Source: Clostridium swellfunianum (GTDB lineage: Bacteria; Bacillota; Clostridia; Clostridiales; Clostridiaceae). From it: a stretch of DNA of 64,000 bases. Location: NCBI RefSeq assembly GCF_023656515.1, contig NZ_JAMOFV010000006.1, positions 3,842,093 through 3,906,092 of the forward strand, written 5' to 3'. Below are positions 26,097-34,880 of the stretch, in pieces (the first letter of the stretch is position 1; each line of letters opens with the position of its first letter). The translations under genes were made by a program, and so were the position numbers. Below the pieces are notes generated by a model. That model was not told where the DNA came from and did not search any database. It saw only the letters and a program-made list of their open reading frames with translations.

Positions 26097-26519
26097 ATGT
26101 TAAACATTAAAGAGATTATGGAAATTCTACCGCATAGGTATCCTTTCCTACTTGTAGATAAAATAGAAACACTAGAGCCAGGTGTTAAAGCAGTAGGCTA
26201 TAAAAATGTGACTATGAATGAATATTTCTTTCAAGGACATTTCCCCGGGGAACCTGTTATGCCAGGAGTGCTTATAATTGAAGCTCTAGCTCAGGTTGGA
26301 GCTGTTGCTATGCTTAGCCTTGATGAGTTTAAAGGCAAGATTGGCTATTTTACAGGCATAGATAGGGCTAAGTTCAGAAAAAAAGTAGTGCCTGGAGATG
26401 TTTTAAGGCTTGAAGTTGAAATGACAAAAAGGAAAGGCCCTATAGGCATTGGAAAGGCAATAGCTTATGTAGATGACAAGAAAGCTGCAGAAGCTGAGCT
26501 TTCATTTATAATTCAGTAA
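26097..26519 (+). CDS. fabZ: 3-hydroxyacyl-ACP dehydratase (FabZ)
   Basis: 140 residues, hotdog fold. The active-site motif [19 protein letters not shown] gives His48 and Glu62. [14 protein letters not shown] is the typical N-terminus. It is the only dehydratase in the operon and lies between accB and accC, as in several clostridia. The start is 9 nt after the accB stop, with AGGAGAG upstream. Confidence 0.97.
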   Translation: MLNIKEIMEILPHRYPFLLVDKIETLEPGVKAVGYKNVTMNEYFFQGHFPGEPVMPGVLIIEALAQVGAVAMLSLDEFKGKIGYFTGIDRAKFRKKVVPGDVLRLEVEMTKRKGPIGIGKAIAYVDDKKAAEAELSFIIQ

Positions 26520-26550
26520 GTATCCCTACTCAAGGATATAGGAGGGAATT

Positions 26551-27900
26551 ATGTTTAAGAAGATTCTTATTGCAAATAGAGGTGAAATAGCTGTTAGAAT
26601 CATTCGTGCTTGCAGAGAAATGGGAATTGAAACTGTTGCAGTTTATTCTCAGGCAGATAAGGATGCTCTTCATGCTGAAATGGCCGATTATGCTGTATGT
26701 ATAGGCCCAGCTAAAGCAAGAGACAGTTATTTAAATATGCAAAATATAATAAGTGCTACAGTGCTTTCAGGCGCTGAGGCAATACACCCTGGTTTTGGTT
26801 TTCTTTCTGAAAACAGCGAATTTGCTGAAATGTGCAGAGAGTGCAATATAACATTTATTGGCCCAGACTCGGAAAGCATTGAAAAGATGGGTAACAAGTC
26901 AAGAGCCAGGGAGATAATGATGGAGGCAGGTGTTCCTGTTGTTCCAGGTTCAAGTGGTTCGGTAGAAAACATAGAAATTGGTCTTGAACTTGCAGAAAAA
27001 ATAGGATACCCAGTAATGATAAAAGCTTCCGCCGGAGGCGGAGGACGAGGTATAAGAATAGTTAAAAACAGTAATGAGTTTGCTAAGGCTTTTGAGACAG
27101 CAAAGTCAGAAGCAAAAGGTGCCTTTGGCGATGACACTATGTATGTAGAGAAGTTTGTTGAAAATCCAAGGCATATAGAGTTTCAAATTTTGGCTGACAG
27201 CTATGGCAACACAGTTTATCTAGGAGAAAGAGACTGCTCTATCCAAAGAAGAAACCAAAAGGTTTTGGAGGAAGCACCTTCACCTGTTATGACTGGAGAA
27301 CTTAGAAAACAAATGGGTGATATTGCTGTAAAGGCAGCTAAGGCAGTTAACTATAAAAATGCAGGAACTATAGAATTTCTTGTTGATAAATATGGTAGTT
27401 ATTATTTCATGGAAATGAATACCCGTATACAGGTGGAACATCCTATAACAGAAATGATAACTGGTGTTGATTTAATAAAAGAGCAAATAAAGATAGCAGC
27501 TGGAGAAAAGCTTTCTATAAAGCAAGAAGATATAAGAATAGAAGGTCATGCTATTGAGTGCCGTATAAATGCTGAAAATCCTGATTTAGGTTTTAGACCT
27601 TCACCGGGAAGAATAGAAAGAATGCACATACCAGGGGGACTTGGAGTAAGACTTGACAGTGCTGCTTACCAAGGATACGTTATCCCTCCAACCTATGATT
27701 CTATGATAGGAAAGCTTATCGTTCACGGTAAGACTCGTGAAGAGGCAATTAATAGGATGAAGAGAGCCTTAGGTGAGTTTGTAATAGAAGGTGTAGATAC
27801 AAATATAGATTTTCAATTTAGAATTCTAAGTAACGAAGTCTTTGCAAGCGGGGAATTTGATACTGGATTCATTCCCAAAGTGCTTAAAATAAATGTTTAA
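26551..27900 (+). CDS. accC: Acetyl-CoA carboxylase, biotin carboxylase subunit (AccC)
   Basis: 449 residues, ATP-grasp enzyme. FKKILIANRGEIAVRIIRACREMGI is the N-terminal biotin carboxylase domain, KASAGGGGRGIRIV the Gly-rich ATP lid, and MEMNTRIQVEHPITEMITG the catalytic region. The C-terminal domain ends with FEFDTGFIPKVL-like sequence. It carboxylates the biotin on AccB with bicarbonate and ATP. GGAGGG precedes the ATG. Normal length. Confidence 0.97.
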   Translation: MFKKILIANRGEIAVRIIRACREMGIETVAVYSQADKDALHAEMADYAVCIGPAKARDSYLNMQNIISATVLSGAEAIHPGFGFLSENSEFAEMCRECNITFIGPDSESIEKMGNKSRAREIMMEAGVPVVPGSSGSVENIEIGLELAEKIGYPVMIKASAGGGGRGIRIVKNSNEFAKAFETAKSEAKGAFGDDTMYVEKFVENPRHIEFQILADSYGNTVYLGERDCSIQRRNQKVLEEAPSPVMTGELRKQMGDIAVKAAKAVNYKNAGTIEFLVDKYGSYYFMEMNTRIQVEHPITEMITGVDLIKEQIKIAAGEKLSIKQEDIRIEGHAIECRINAENPDLGFRPSPGRIERMHIPGGLGVRLDSAAYQGYVIPPTYDSMIGKLIVHGKTREEAINRMKRALGEFVIEGVDTNIDFQFRILSNEVFASGEFDTGFIPKVLKINV

Positions 27901-27926
27901 TTTTATCTGGAAGTTGGTGGTAGCCG

Positions 27927-28817
27927 ATGTTTAATGGACTGTTTAAGAAAACTAAATATATAACTGTAAGTCAGACTCCTGTTAATACTGTTTCACAAAA
28001 TACTAAGCCTGAAAATAAGCAGGAGGAACAAAAGCCCAATATACCAAACGGCATGTGGGTGAAGTGTGAATGCTGTGGGAAAACCCTATACAAGAAAGAT
28101 TTGGAAAAGCATCAGCTTGTATGCCAAGATTGTGGCAAGCACTTTAGAATGCCAGCTTTAGATAGAATTAACTATATAATTGATGAAGGAACCTTTGTAG
28201 AACTTGATAGAAAAATGACCAGTGGAAATCCATTAGACTTCCCGGGCTACGAAAATAAGCTTAAGGGGTTAAGAGAGGATACAGGTTTGGATGAGGCTGC
28301 GGTAGTTGGCAAAGGGAAAATAAATGGGCAGGCTGTTGTAATTGGGGTCATGGATAGCCGATTCATGATGGGCAGCATGGGCTCAGTTGTTGGAGAAAAA
28401 TTAACTAGAGCTATTGAAAATGCTACAAAGAAAAGGCTTCCTGTAGTAATATTTACTGCCTCTGGTGGAGCTAGAATGCAGGAGGGAATGTACTCCTTAA
28501 TGCAGATGGCTAAGGTAAGCGCAGCACTTGCTAGGCATAATGAAGAAGGGCTACTATACGTTCCTGTGCTTACAGACCCAACTACAGGCGGAGTTACTGC
28601 GAGCTTTGCAATGCTTGGAGACATAATCTTGGCAGAACCAGGAGCTTTAATTGGCTTTGCTGGTAAGAGAGTAATTGAACAGACAATAAAACAAAGTCTT
28701 CCAGAAGGTTTTCAGACTGCTGAATTTTTACTAGAGCATGGCTTTATTGATGCCGTTGTTCCAAGAGAAAAGCAAAAGGAAGTTTTAGCGCAGATTTTAA
28801 ATCTGCACGTAATTTAG
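27927..28817 (+). CDS. accD: Acetyl-CoA carboxylase carboxyltransferase beta subunit (AccD)
   Basis: 296 residues. A C4 zinc finger (C47, C50, C66, C69: [10 protein letters not shown]...[10 protein letters not shown]) precedes the crotonase-like carboxyltransferase core, with [28 protein letters not shown] and [16 protein letters not shown]. It forms the malonyl-CoA-producing tetramer with AccA. The ribosome binding site is weak (GGTGG), so translation may be coupled to accC. A short Gln/Glu-rich linker precedes the zinc finger. Confidence 0.97.
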   Translation: MFNGLFKKTKYITVSQTPVNTVSQNTKPENKQEEQKPNIPNGMWVKCECCGKTLYKKDLEKHQLVCQDCGKHFRMPALDRINYIIDEGTFVELDRKMTSGNPLDFPGYENKLKGLREDTGLDEAAVVGKGKINGQAVVIGVMDSRFMMGSMGSVVGEKLTRAIENATKKRLPVVIFTASGGARMQEGMYSLMQMAKVSAALARHNEEGLLYVPVLTDPTTGGVTASFAMLGDIILAEPGALIGFAGKRVIEQTIKQSLPEGFQTAEFLLEHGFIDAVVPREKQKEVLAQILNLHVI

Positions 28818-28828
28818 GTGGTGATATC

Positions 28829-29779
28829 GTGGCTGTACTAGAATTTGAAAAGAAAATTGAAGAGTTAGCTAATAAGATAGAGGATGTTAAGAGATTTTCA
28901 AAGGAGCAGGATGTAGATCTTTCAATTGAAATTGAAAAGCTTGAGAAAAAGCTTGAGGAAATGAAAAGCCAGGTTTACACCAATCTAAGTGCGTGGGAGA
29001 AAGTAACCTTGGCAAAGCTTGTGGAAAGACCTACAGCTTTAGATTATATTGAAAAGATATTTACAGATTTTATTGAGTTCCACGGTGACAGGCTGTTTGG
29101 TGATGATCCTTCAATAGTTGGTGGAGTTGGGAAGCTAAACGGAAGACCAGTAACTGTTATTGGTCAACAAAAAGGAAGAGATACTAAGGAATATATTAAG
29201 AGAAACTTTGGAATGCCAAATCCTGAAGGCTATAGAAAAGCTTTAAGGCTTATGAAGCAGGCAGAAAAGTTTAATAGACCGGTAATATGCTTTGTAGATA
29301 CTCCGGGGGCTTATCCAGGAATAGGGGCAGAGGAAAGAGGACAAGGAGAAGCTATAGCAAGAAACCTTATGGAAATGGCAAATCTAAAGGTACCTGTGGT
29401 GTCAGTAGTAATTGGTGAAGGTGGCAGCGGTGGAGCATTGGCTATGGCTGTAGCTGATGAGGTATGGATGCTTGAAAACTCCATATATTCAATTCTCTCA
29501 CCAGAAGGCTTTGCAAGCATACTTTGGAAGGATAGCAGTAGGGCTAAAGAAGCAGCTGGTGTCATGAAAATAACTGCTGATGATTTAAAAAGCTTTGGAA
29601 TCATAGACAGAGTTATTAAGGAACCATTAGGTGGAGCACACAAAAATGTTGATGAAACAGCAGCTAACATTAAATCAGCTTTAGAAGAAACAATAGGTAT
29701 ATTAGTAAAATATGATAGAGATACGCTTTTAAATAGAAGATATGATAAGTTTAGAAGCTTTGGAATATATAATGAGTAG
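28829..29779 (+). CDS. accA: Acetyl-CoA carboxylase carboxyltransferase alpha subunit (AccA)
   Basis: 316 residues from GTG 28829 with AGGTGGTGA upstream. An N-terminal coiled segment ([14 protein letters not shown]... about residues 5-50) is followed by the carboxyltransferase core: [62 protein letters not shown]. It is the last gene of the operon and is followed by an intrinsic terminator. Confidence 0.97.
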   Translation: MAVLEFEKKIEELANKIEDVKRFSKEQDVDLSIEIEKLEKKLEEMKSQVYTNLSAWEKVTLAKLVERPTALDYIEKIFTDFIEFHGDRLFGDDPSIVGGVGKLNGRPVTVIGQQKGRDTKEYIKRNFGMPNPEGYRKALRLMKQAEKFNRPVICFVDTPGAYPGIGAEERGQGEAIARNLMEMANLKVPVVSVVIGEGGSGGALAMAVADEVWMLENSIYSILSPEGFASILWKDSSRAKEAAGVMKITADDLKSFGIIDRVIKEPLGGAHKNVDETAANIKSALEETIGILVKYDRDTLLNRRYDKFRSFGIYNE

Positions 29780-29812
29780 GCTAAGTTGTAATGACTTAGC
29801 CTCTTTATTTTT
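29778..29812 (+). terminator. Intrinsic terminator of the fatty-acid operon
   Basis: AGGCTAAGT (29778-29786), 7-nt loop, ACTTAGCCT (29794-29802), then CTTTATTTTT. The stem begins at the stop codon of accA. Confidence 0.9.
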
Positions 29813-29978
29813 ATAATACAAATATAATAAATTCTGATAATAACTGCTTTAGTTAAAACCAAGAGCTTTATATAAAAATGCCAAGGCTTAATTGACTTAG
29901 CAGGAATTTTCAAAGTGGCATAGAAATATATATAAAAAGATATTTAAATATCAATTTAAGTTTAATGGGGGAAATTTT

Positions 29979-31220
29979 ATGAATAAAGAATTTTTTACAA
30001 GAAATAGAGCAAATCTATTAAAAAGAATAAAAGATAATTCTATACTAGTACTGTTTTCAGGAGAAGCACCTCAAAAGTCTGCGGATGAAGATTATAGTTT
30101 TACACCTAATAGAAATTTTTATTACTTAACAGGTGTAAATAGAGAAAAGACAATATTAATGATAACAAAGATAGACGATAAAGTTAGTCAGACGCTATTT
30201 ATAGAAAAAGCGGATCCAGTTGTAGAAAAATGGGTAGGAAAAAGAATGACAGTTGAAGAAGCTAAAGAAGCCTCAGGAATAGATAATATTAAGTTATTGG
30301 ATGGCTTTGAAAGCGTCTTAGGTAGATACATACTTTCATATGATGTAAAGAGACTATATCTTGATCTTGAAAGTAGGGGATGGGACTCAGTACCCACAAG
30401 AGCTAATTTATTTGCGAGGACAGTTTTTGAAAAATACCCGCAGATTAAGATTAAGAATATATATCATGATATTTGCAATTTAAGAGTTATAAAAGGCGAA
30501 GAAGAAATTGTTGAAATAAAAAAAGCTATAGAAATAACTTACGAAGGTATTAAGAGCCTCATGAATAATGCAAGACCAGGCATGCTTGAATACCAAATTG
30601 AGGCTAACTTTGATTATGTTTTAAAGTGTAGCGGAGTAACTGATTATGCATTTAAAACCATTGCTGCATCAGGAGTTAACGGCACAGTACTTCACTATTC
30701 AAAAAACAACGCCAATACACAAGATGGTGATTTGATTTTATTTGATTTAGGAGCGCAGTGGAAGTACTATAATGCAGATATTAGCAGAACTTTCCCTGTT
30801 AATGGAAAATTTACTGAAAGACAAAAGGAAATTTATAATATTGTTCTAAAAGCAATGGAAGATACTATGGCAGTTATAAAACCAGGAGTTCCATTTTCAA
30901 AGCTTAACGAGGCTACAAAACTATCTCTTGCAGAGAGCCTAAAGAAAATAGGACTTATTAATGAAGACTCAGAGCTCTCGAAATACTATTATCATGGAGT
31001 GAGTCACTATTTAGGTCTTGATACTCATGATGTTGGAGATGGAAATACAGAGCTTAAGTCTGGAATGGTATTAACTGTGGAACCTGGACTTTACATTGAA
31101 GAAGAGAAGATAGGAATCAGGATTGAGGATGATGTTCTTGTAACTGAGAGTGGTTATGAGAACCTGTCTAAAGATATAATTAAAACTGTAGAAGATATTG
31201 AACAGTTTATGAATAGATAA
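29979..31220 (+). CDS. pepP: Xaa-Pro aminopeptidase / aminopeptidase P family
   Basis: 413 residues. The N-terminal AMP_N domain (about 1-130; PNRNFYYLTGVNRE) precedes a pita-bread metallopeptidase domain. Metal ligands are visible in FDLGAQWKYYNADISRTFP (two Asp), HGVSHYLGLDTHDVG (His), LTVEPGLYIEEE (Glu) and GIRIEDDVLVTE (Glu). It removes N-terminal residues preceding proline, in the cytoplasm. GGGGGAAA before ATG 29979; its own terminator follows. Confidence 0.92.
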   Translation: MNKEFFTRNRANLLKRIKDNSILVLFSGEAPQKSADEDYSFTPNRNFYYLTGVNREKTILMITKIDDKVSQTLFIEKADPVVEKWVGKRMTVEEAKEASGIDNIKLLDGFESVLGRYILSYDVKRLYLDLESRGWDSVPTRANLFARTVFEKYPQIKIKNIYHDICNLRVIKGEEEIVEIKKAIEITYEGIKSLMNNARPGMLEYQIEANFDYVLKCSGVTDYAFKTIAASGVNGTVLHYSKNNANTQDGDLILFDLGAQWKYYNADISRTFPVNGKFTERQKEIYNIVLKAMEDTMAVIKPGVPFSKLNEATKLSLAESLKKIGLINEDSELSKYYYHGVSHYLGLDTHDVGDGNTELKSGMVLTVEPGLYIEEEKIGIRIEDDVLVTESGYENLSKDIIKTVEDIEQFMNR

Positions 31221-31226
31221 ACTAAG

Positions 31227-31264
31227 AACCGTTAAGGTAATTAATGTTGCTTTAGCGGTTTTTC
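31227..31264 (+). terminator. Intrinsic terminator after pepP
   Basis: AACCGTTAAG (31227-31236) pairs with CTTTAGCGGTT (31250-31260) around a loop of about 13 nt, with G-T pairs, followed by TTTC. Confidence 0.8.
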
Positions 31265-31374
31265 CCATTGTTTTCATAGTATTAGTATTAGTATTTACTT
31301 CGGCACATACAATTAAGATATAATACAAAGGATTATAAAACGTATGTACAGGCGTAGGTTATAGGGGGATAAAA

Positions 31375-32280
31375 ATGCTTAACAGAACTACTTCTACAGT
31401 GCTTTTTGTTATAGTGGCTATTATTTTTATTTCAGGATGCAGCTCACAAAAAAAGCAACAGGAAAACCTGCTTTCAGAAAAGGCTATTTCTGAGGCCAAA
31501 TCAATCAGCACACCAGAGGAGCAAGATAATAATGATGAAATCTCAGAGGCGATATTAAGAAATAAAAGCATGAAATATACTGAACTAGCTCTCAAGTTTA
31601 AGGAAAAAAGTGCCGATGAAGTTATCAATGATAATAAGAAAATAGCATACTTAACTTTCGATGATACCATGTCAGAAAATACAGCTAGAATTCTGGATAC
31701 TTTAGCGAAATATAACATAAAGGCAACTTTTTTTCCTAACTTGGAGCTTGATGGGAAAAACTCTGAATTTGAAAAACGAATGCTTAAAAGAATGGCTGAT
31801 GAAGGACATGAAATAGGAAACCATACTGCTTCGCATAAATATTCATATATTTATTCTTCAATTGACAAGTATATGGAGGACACAGAAAAGTTAAATGATT
31901 TTATATATGAAGCAGCAGGAATGAGACCAAAGCTTATCCGTTTTCCTGGAGGCTCAAATAACCAAGTAAGTTGGGCATATGGTGGAAGGCTTTTCATGAA
32001 AAAGCTTATATCTACAGTTAGAGAACAAGGCTACCAATATTTTGATTGGAACGTGTCTTCAGCGGATGCGGCAGCAGATACTGTTCCTAAGGAAACAATA
32101 GTGAAAAATGTTTTACAGGGGGCAAAAGGAAAGAATAAAGCTATTATTCTTATGCACGGCAGCAGATTGAAAACTACTTCAACTGAGGCACTTCCTCAAG
32201 TTATTGAGGGGTTAAAAGTGATGGGGTATGAATTTGATGCACTTTCCAAGGATGCATTTACAGTTCAGTTCATAAAATAA
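31375..32280 (+). CDS. Polysaccharide deacetylase family lipoprotein
   Basis: 301 residues. A lipoprotein signal peptide (hydrophobic residues 8-20, lipobox FISGC with lipid-modified Cys22) anchors it outside the membrane. The NodB domain covers about 85-290: IAYLTFDDTMSENTARIL (catalytic Asp and metal Asp; Thr replaces the usual Gly), GHEIGNHTASH (the two metal His), IRFPGG and IILMHGS. It probably removes acetyl groups from peptidoglycan or another surface glycan. AGGGGGATAAA lies before ATG 31375. Not obviously in an operon. Confidence 0.88.
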   Translation: MLNRTTSTVLFVIVAIIFISGCSSQKKQQENLLSEKAISEAKSISTPEEQDNNDEISEAILRNKSMKYTELALKFKEKSADEVINDNKKIAYLTFDDTMSENTARILDTLAKYNIKATFFPNLELDGKNSEFEKRMLKRMADEGHEIGNHTASHKYSYIYSSIDKYMEDTEKLNDFIYEAAGMRPKLIRFPGGSNNQVSWAYGGRLFMKKLISTVREQGYQYFDWNVSSADAAADTVPKETIVKNVLQGAKGKNKAIILMHGSRLKTTSTEALPQVIEGLKVMGYEFDALSKDAFTVQFIK

Positions 32281-32316
32281 ATATATAAAGTTTTATAAAC
32301 ATTCATATTTGTCCTA

Positions 32317-32345
32317 TTGCAAACTATAAGGACCTTTTATATAAT
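32317..32345 (+). promoter_or_regulatory. Promoter of the c-di-GMP riboswitch transcript
   Basis: TTGCAA (32317-32322), 17-nt spacer, TATAAT (32340-32345). The predicted start near 32352 is about 20 nt before the aptamer. Confidence 0.75.
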
Positions 32346-32364
32346 TAGTTTAGAGAAAGTAAAA

Positions 32365-32452
32365 CTCGATAAAGGCAAAACTAACGAAAGTTAGTGACGC
32401 AAAGCTATAGGGACTAAAGTGAGAAACACTACGTCAGCCAGTTGCCGAAAGG
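32365..32452 (+). promoter_or_regulatory. c-di-GMP-I (GEMM-I) riboswitch aptamer
   Basis: Matches the GEMM-I class. The closing stem is GGCAA (32374-32378) with TTGCC (32442-32446). A hairpin CTAAC-GAAA-GTTAG carries the GNRA tetraloop. GACGCAAAGC follows, the signature around the ligand site. A second hairpin contains AGTG-AGAAA-CACT, then GTCAGCC. The known ligand is cyclic di-GMP. A terminator follows after 17 nt, typical of an expression platform. What is switched is unclear: no convincing gene lies within 370 nt. Confidence 0.9.
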
Positions 32453-32468
32453 TTTGGAAAGATTTTAC

Positions 32469-32498
32469 ACCCATGCCTTTTTGGTATGGGTATTTTTT
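32469..32498 (+). terminator. Terminator of the riboswitch expression platform
   Basis: ACCCATGCC (32469-32477), TTTTT loop, GGTATGGGT (32483-32491), then ATTTTTTA. A 9-bp stem with one G-T pair. Confidence 0.9.
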
Positions 32499-32725
32499 AT
32501 TGTCAAGTAATTGAGTTTCTTGATTTAATAAATGCTTCAAGTTGAAGCATTTATGATCATAATTAAGTAGATGAATATAACAGAGCAAGTAACAAGCAAA
32601 AGAAGAGGTAAAAGTAGACCCAATAATTATACTATTCCCTCTAGTATAGTTTATCTTCCCCAATTTTCACGGTGTTTTTGGCATCTAAATTAAATAGCCT
32701 CTTCTTGCAGCTAGGTAAATAGAGC
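32499..32725. other. Stretch without a convincing gene between two terminators
   Basis: Contains an imperfect AAATGCTTCAAGTTGAAGCATTT inverted repeat near 32530-32552, written here only by position and type: a stem ATGCTTCA/TGAAGCAT. A 40-codon ATG frame (32571-32693) has no ribosome binding site. I see no known RNA family here. Confidence 0.4.
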
Positions 32726-32776
32726 AATAGAAAAAACCATCAAGCAGTTTAAACCGCACTGATGGTTTTTTCTATT
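32726..32776. terminator. Long bidirectional terminator before the alarmone synthetase gene
   Basis: The 17-bp stem 32726-32742 pairs with 32760-32776 (core ACCATCA/TGATGGT with an A-run on one arm and a T-run on the other), loop 32743-32759. It should stop transcription arriving from the riboswitch side. Confidence 0.85.
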
Positions 32777-32833
32777 TTAAATTAAAGCATTATGATATAA
32801 TCTATGAAGAAATAATATTAAGGAGGCTATTTC

Positions 32834-33745
32834 ATGAAAATCTCAAGGAAAGACTTTTTAATGAAATATCATCTTACTGAAAATGAAGTTGAAAGCATGG
32901 GAATAAACTGGGAAACTCTTAATGCTATCTATTCAGATTATAATATATATAAAAATATTTATGAAACTCAGGCTGACTTTATAGCAAGTACCCTAAGAAC
33001 TCATGGGAAAATACATTCTGTAAAATCTAGAGTTAAGGAATCAGAACATTTAATAGAGAAGATAATTAGAAAGACTCCAGATAGGAAGAAAAAATATGGT
33101 GAAGATTTTAAGTTTTCTGCTGAAAATTATAAGGAACAAATTACAGATTTAATAGGAATTAGAGCCATACATATTTTTAAAGAGGATTGGGAAGAAATAC
33201 ATAAATTTATAACGAGCATGTGGAAAGTTGTTGAGATTACTGCAAATGTTAGAGAAGGTGATGACACCAAACGTTTTGAGGAACTTAATATTCAAATTCA
33301 TTCAAGAAAATCCGGATATCGTTCAGTTCATTACTTGATTGAATCCTTCCCAACAAATCACAAGGTTATTGCTGAAATACAAGTGAGAACAATTTTTGAA
33401 GAAGGGTATGGTGAGATAGATCACCAGTTGAGATATTCACACGGAGAAATTCCAGAGGTCTTAAGGCTTAATCTGCTACTCCTAAATCGTATAGTAGGTA
33501 GTTCTGATGAAATGGCGTCTTTAATAAATATGCTCAACAGAAATTGGACTGAAATGGAACAAAAGTATGAAAATATTATCGATAATAAAAATAAAGAGAT
33601 AGCTGAACTAAAAAATATGATACTAGCATCCATGAACATTGAAGCTGAAGATAAAGGTGAAATATTGAAGAGCTTAGACAGAATAATAATGAAAGATGAC
33701 TTGGTTAATTTAACTGAAAATCTAGGTAAACCTTATATAAAATAA
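32834..33745 (+). CDS. RelA/SpoT-domain (p)ppGpp synthetase (small alarmone synthetase type)
   Basis: 303 residues. The synthetase domain covers about 50-200: SRVKESEHLIEKIIRKT (ATP-binding basic strand), DLIGIRAIHIFKEDW (the conserved Gly-hRxh motif), QIHSRKSGYRSVHYLIE and IAEIQVRTIFEEGYGEIDH, where the metal and GTP contacts sit. There is no HD hydrolase domain and no TGS/ACT domain. This fits a stand-alone alarmone synthetase, longer than the 210-residue YjbM type, with a C-terminal coiled coil (about 235-300). AAGGAGG precedes ATG 32834. A TATAAT at 32796-32801 suggests its own promoter. Confidence 0.87.
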   Translation: MKISRKDFLMKYHLTENEVESMGINWETLNAIYSDYNIYKNIYETQADFIASTLRTHGKIHSVKSRVKESEHLIEKIIRKTPDRKKKYGEDFKFSAENYKEQITDLIGIRAIHIFKEDWEEIHKFITSMWKVVEITANVREGDDTKRFEELNIQIHSRKSGYRSVHYLIESFPTNHKVIAEIQVRTIFEEGYGEIDHQLRYSHGEIPEVLRLNLLLLNRIVGSSDEMASLINMLNRNWTEMEQKYENIIDNKNKEIAELKNMILASMNIEAEDKGEILKSLDRIIMKDDLVNLTENLGKPYIK

Positions 33746-33759
33746 AAGGAGGGATGCAA

Positions 33760-34383
33760 ATGTTTAAGAATATAATTTGGGACTTTGACGGCACGCTATT
33801 TAATACTTATCCTGCAATGGTGTACGCTTTCAAGAGAGCTCTTGAAGATAGAGAGATAAAGGAAAGTGAAGAAAATATTTTAGAACATATGAAAGTTTCC
33901 TTCTATACGGCAGCTAAACACTTTACTGAACTTTATAAGCTTGATAGCAGGTTCGTGGAAGAATATAGAGTATATGAAAAAAATTCAGACTTGGGTAAAA
34001 TAATACCATTTGCTTATGCTAAGGAAGTTTGCAGAGAACTTATAAATAAAGGTGGCAGGAACTTTATTTTGACTCATAGAGAAGAGGATACTGCACTTAA
34101 AATTTTAGATTTTCATGACATGACAGAACTTTTTACTGAAGTAGTAACCATAGACAAAGGGTTCAAAAGAAAACCTGATATTGAAGGCTTCATATATTTA
34201 ATTAATAAATATGACATGAATAAGGCTGAAACTTTAGTTGTTGGTGATAGGGACATCGAGATAATAGGGGCTAAAAGTTCTGGAGCTAAATCCTGCTTGT
34301 ATAATACCAATAAGGCATACATTTCTTTAGAAGCAGATTATATAGTTACTTCTTTAAAGGACTTAGAGAAAATAATATTTTAG
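33760..34383 (+). CDS. HAD family hydrolase (subfamily IA)
   Basis: 207 residues from ATG 33760, 6 nt after GGAGGG; an ATG at 33754 would touch the ribosome binding site. Motif I IWDFDGTLFNT supplies the nucleophile Asp and acid Asp, motif II is FILTHREEDT, and motif III/IV is VVGDRDIEIIGAKSSGAKS. It is similar to phosphoglycolate phosphatase-like and PgmB-like HAD-IA enzymes. It follows the alarmone synthetase by 14 nt and is probably co-transcribed. Substrate unknown. Confidence 0.85.
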   Translation: MFKNIIWDFDGTLFNTYPAMVYAFKRALEDREIKESEENILEHMKVSFYTAAKHFTELYKLDSRFVEEYRVYEKNSDLGKIIPFAYAKEVCRELINKGGRNFILTHREEDTALKILDFHDMTELFTEVVTIDKGFKRKPDIEGFIYLINKYDMNKAETLVVGDRDIEIIGAKSSGAKSCLYNTNKAYISLEADYIVTSLKDLEKIIF

Positions 34384-34386
34384 GTA

Positions 34387-34420
34387 AAGGCAGGTTATGA
34401 AACCTGCCTTGCATTTTTAT
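34387..34420 (+). terminator. Intrinsic terminator after the HAD gene
   Basis: AAGGCAGGTT (34387-34396), loop ATGA, AACCTGCCTT (34401-34410), then GCATTTTTA. A perfect 10-bp stem. Confidence 0.88.
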
Positions 34421-34430
34421 GATCATATAT

Positions 34431-34625
34431 TTATCTATTTTTATTTTGTCTAGACTTTTGATTAAGTTCTACAGCTTCTTGAAGATCTGAGCTAGAAATG
34501 CTGTTTGTAAAGCTTTGTCCTAGCTCAGGATGAGTTAGGCTGACTTTTGACTTTCCATCAGATGTTGAGTTTGACCTTGCCTGTGCGTTTAATTGTTGAG
34601 TTTCTTGAAGATTTTTATCGTTCAT
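34431..34625 (-). CDS. Small Gln/Ser-rich protein with two internal repeats (SASP-like)
   Basis: 64 residues, hydrophilic, no Cys or Trp. Two related segments, LQETQQLNAQAR (about 6-17) and LQEAVELNQKSR (about 48-59), flank a central SLTHPELGQSF. The composition and repeats resemble small acid-soluble spore proteins of the gamma type or other tiny spore proteins, but I do not recognise a named family. The minus strand has GTGGGGAA 6 nt before the ATG, a good ribosome binding site, so I accept it as a gene. An 18-bp palindrome lies just upstream. Confidence 0.6.
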   Translation of the reverse strand: MNDKNLQETQQLNAQARSNSTSDGKSKVSLTHPELGQSFTNSISSSDLQEAVELNQKSRQNKNR

Positions 34626-34655
34626 ATTAAATTCCCCACTTTCAAAACTTTGAAT

Positions 34656-34673
34656 TATGCTAAATTTAGCATA
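34656..34673. promoter_or_regulatory. Perfect 18-bp palindrome upstream of the SASP-like gene
   Basis: TATGCTAAATTTAGCATA, 30-50 nt upstream of the minus-strand start at 34625. Candidate operator; no matching regulator known from the window. Confidence 0.5.
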
Positions 34674-34759
34674 TCTATAGTTTACCCATTACAATAGAAG
34701 GTATAAGTAAAGTTTTGGAATTTGAGTCACTAATACTGATTCTTTTAAGAGATTAAGGG

Positions 34760-34807
34760 CTAGCCAGCCATATGGTTAAATTGTTATATTCTTATATGGC
34801 TGGCTAG
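34760..34807. terminator. Hairpin downstream of the symporter gene
   Basis: A 14-bp perfect stem CTAGCCAGCCATAT (34760-34773) with 34794-34807, 20-nt loop. There is a weak T-run on the + side and none on the - side. It probably limits readthrough from the minus-strand symporter gene. Confidence 0.6.
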
Positions 34808-34880
34808 TTTTGCTATCTGCTATAGATTTTGTGGATTCTTTACTTTGGTAATATTGATTTTGACAGAGAAAGCTTCAGTT

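Noticed and set aside
29311..29913. 200-codon minus-strand frame over the accA end
   Set aside because: Runs over the accA terminator and coding region; translation is antisense-like.
32391..32663. 90-codon minus-strand frame
   Set aside because: It runs antisense through the riboswitch and its terminator, so it is a shadow of conserved RNA.
32571..32693. 40-codon ATG frame downstream of the c-di-GMP riboswitch
   Set aside because: No ribosome binding site, no recognisable composition, and it lies in an otherwise unstructured stretch; kept only as part of the riboswitch puzzle.
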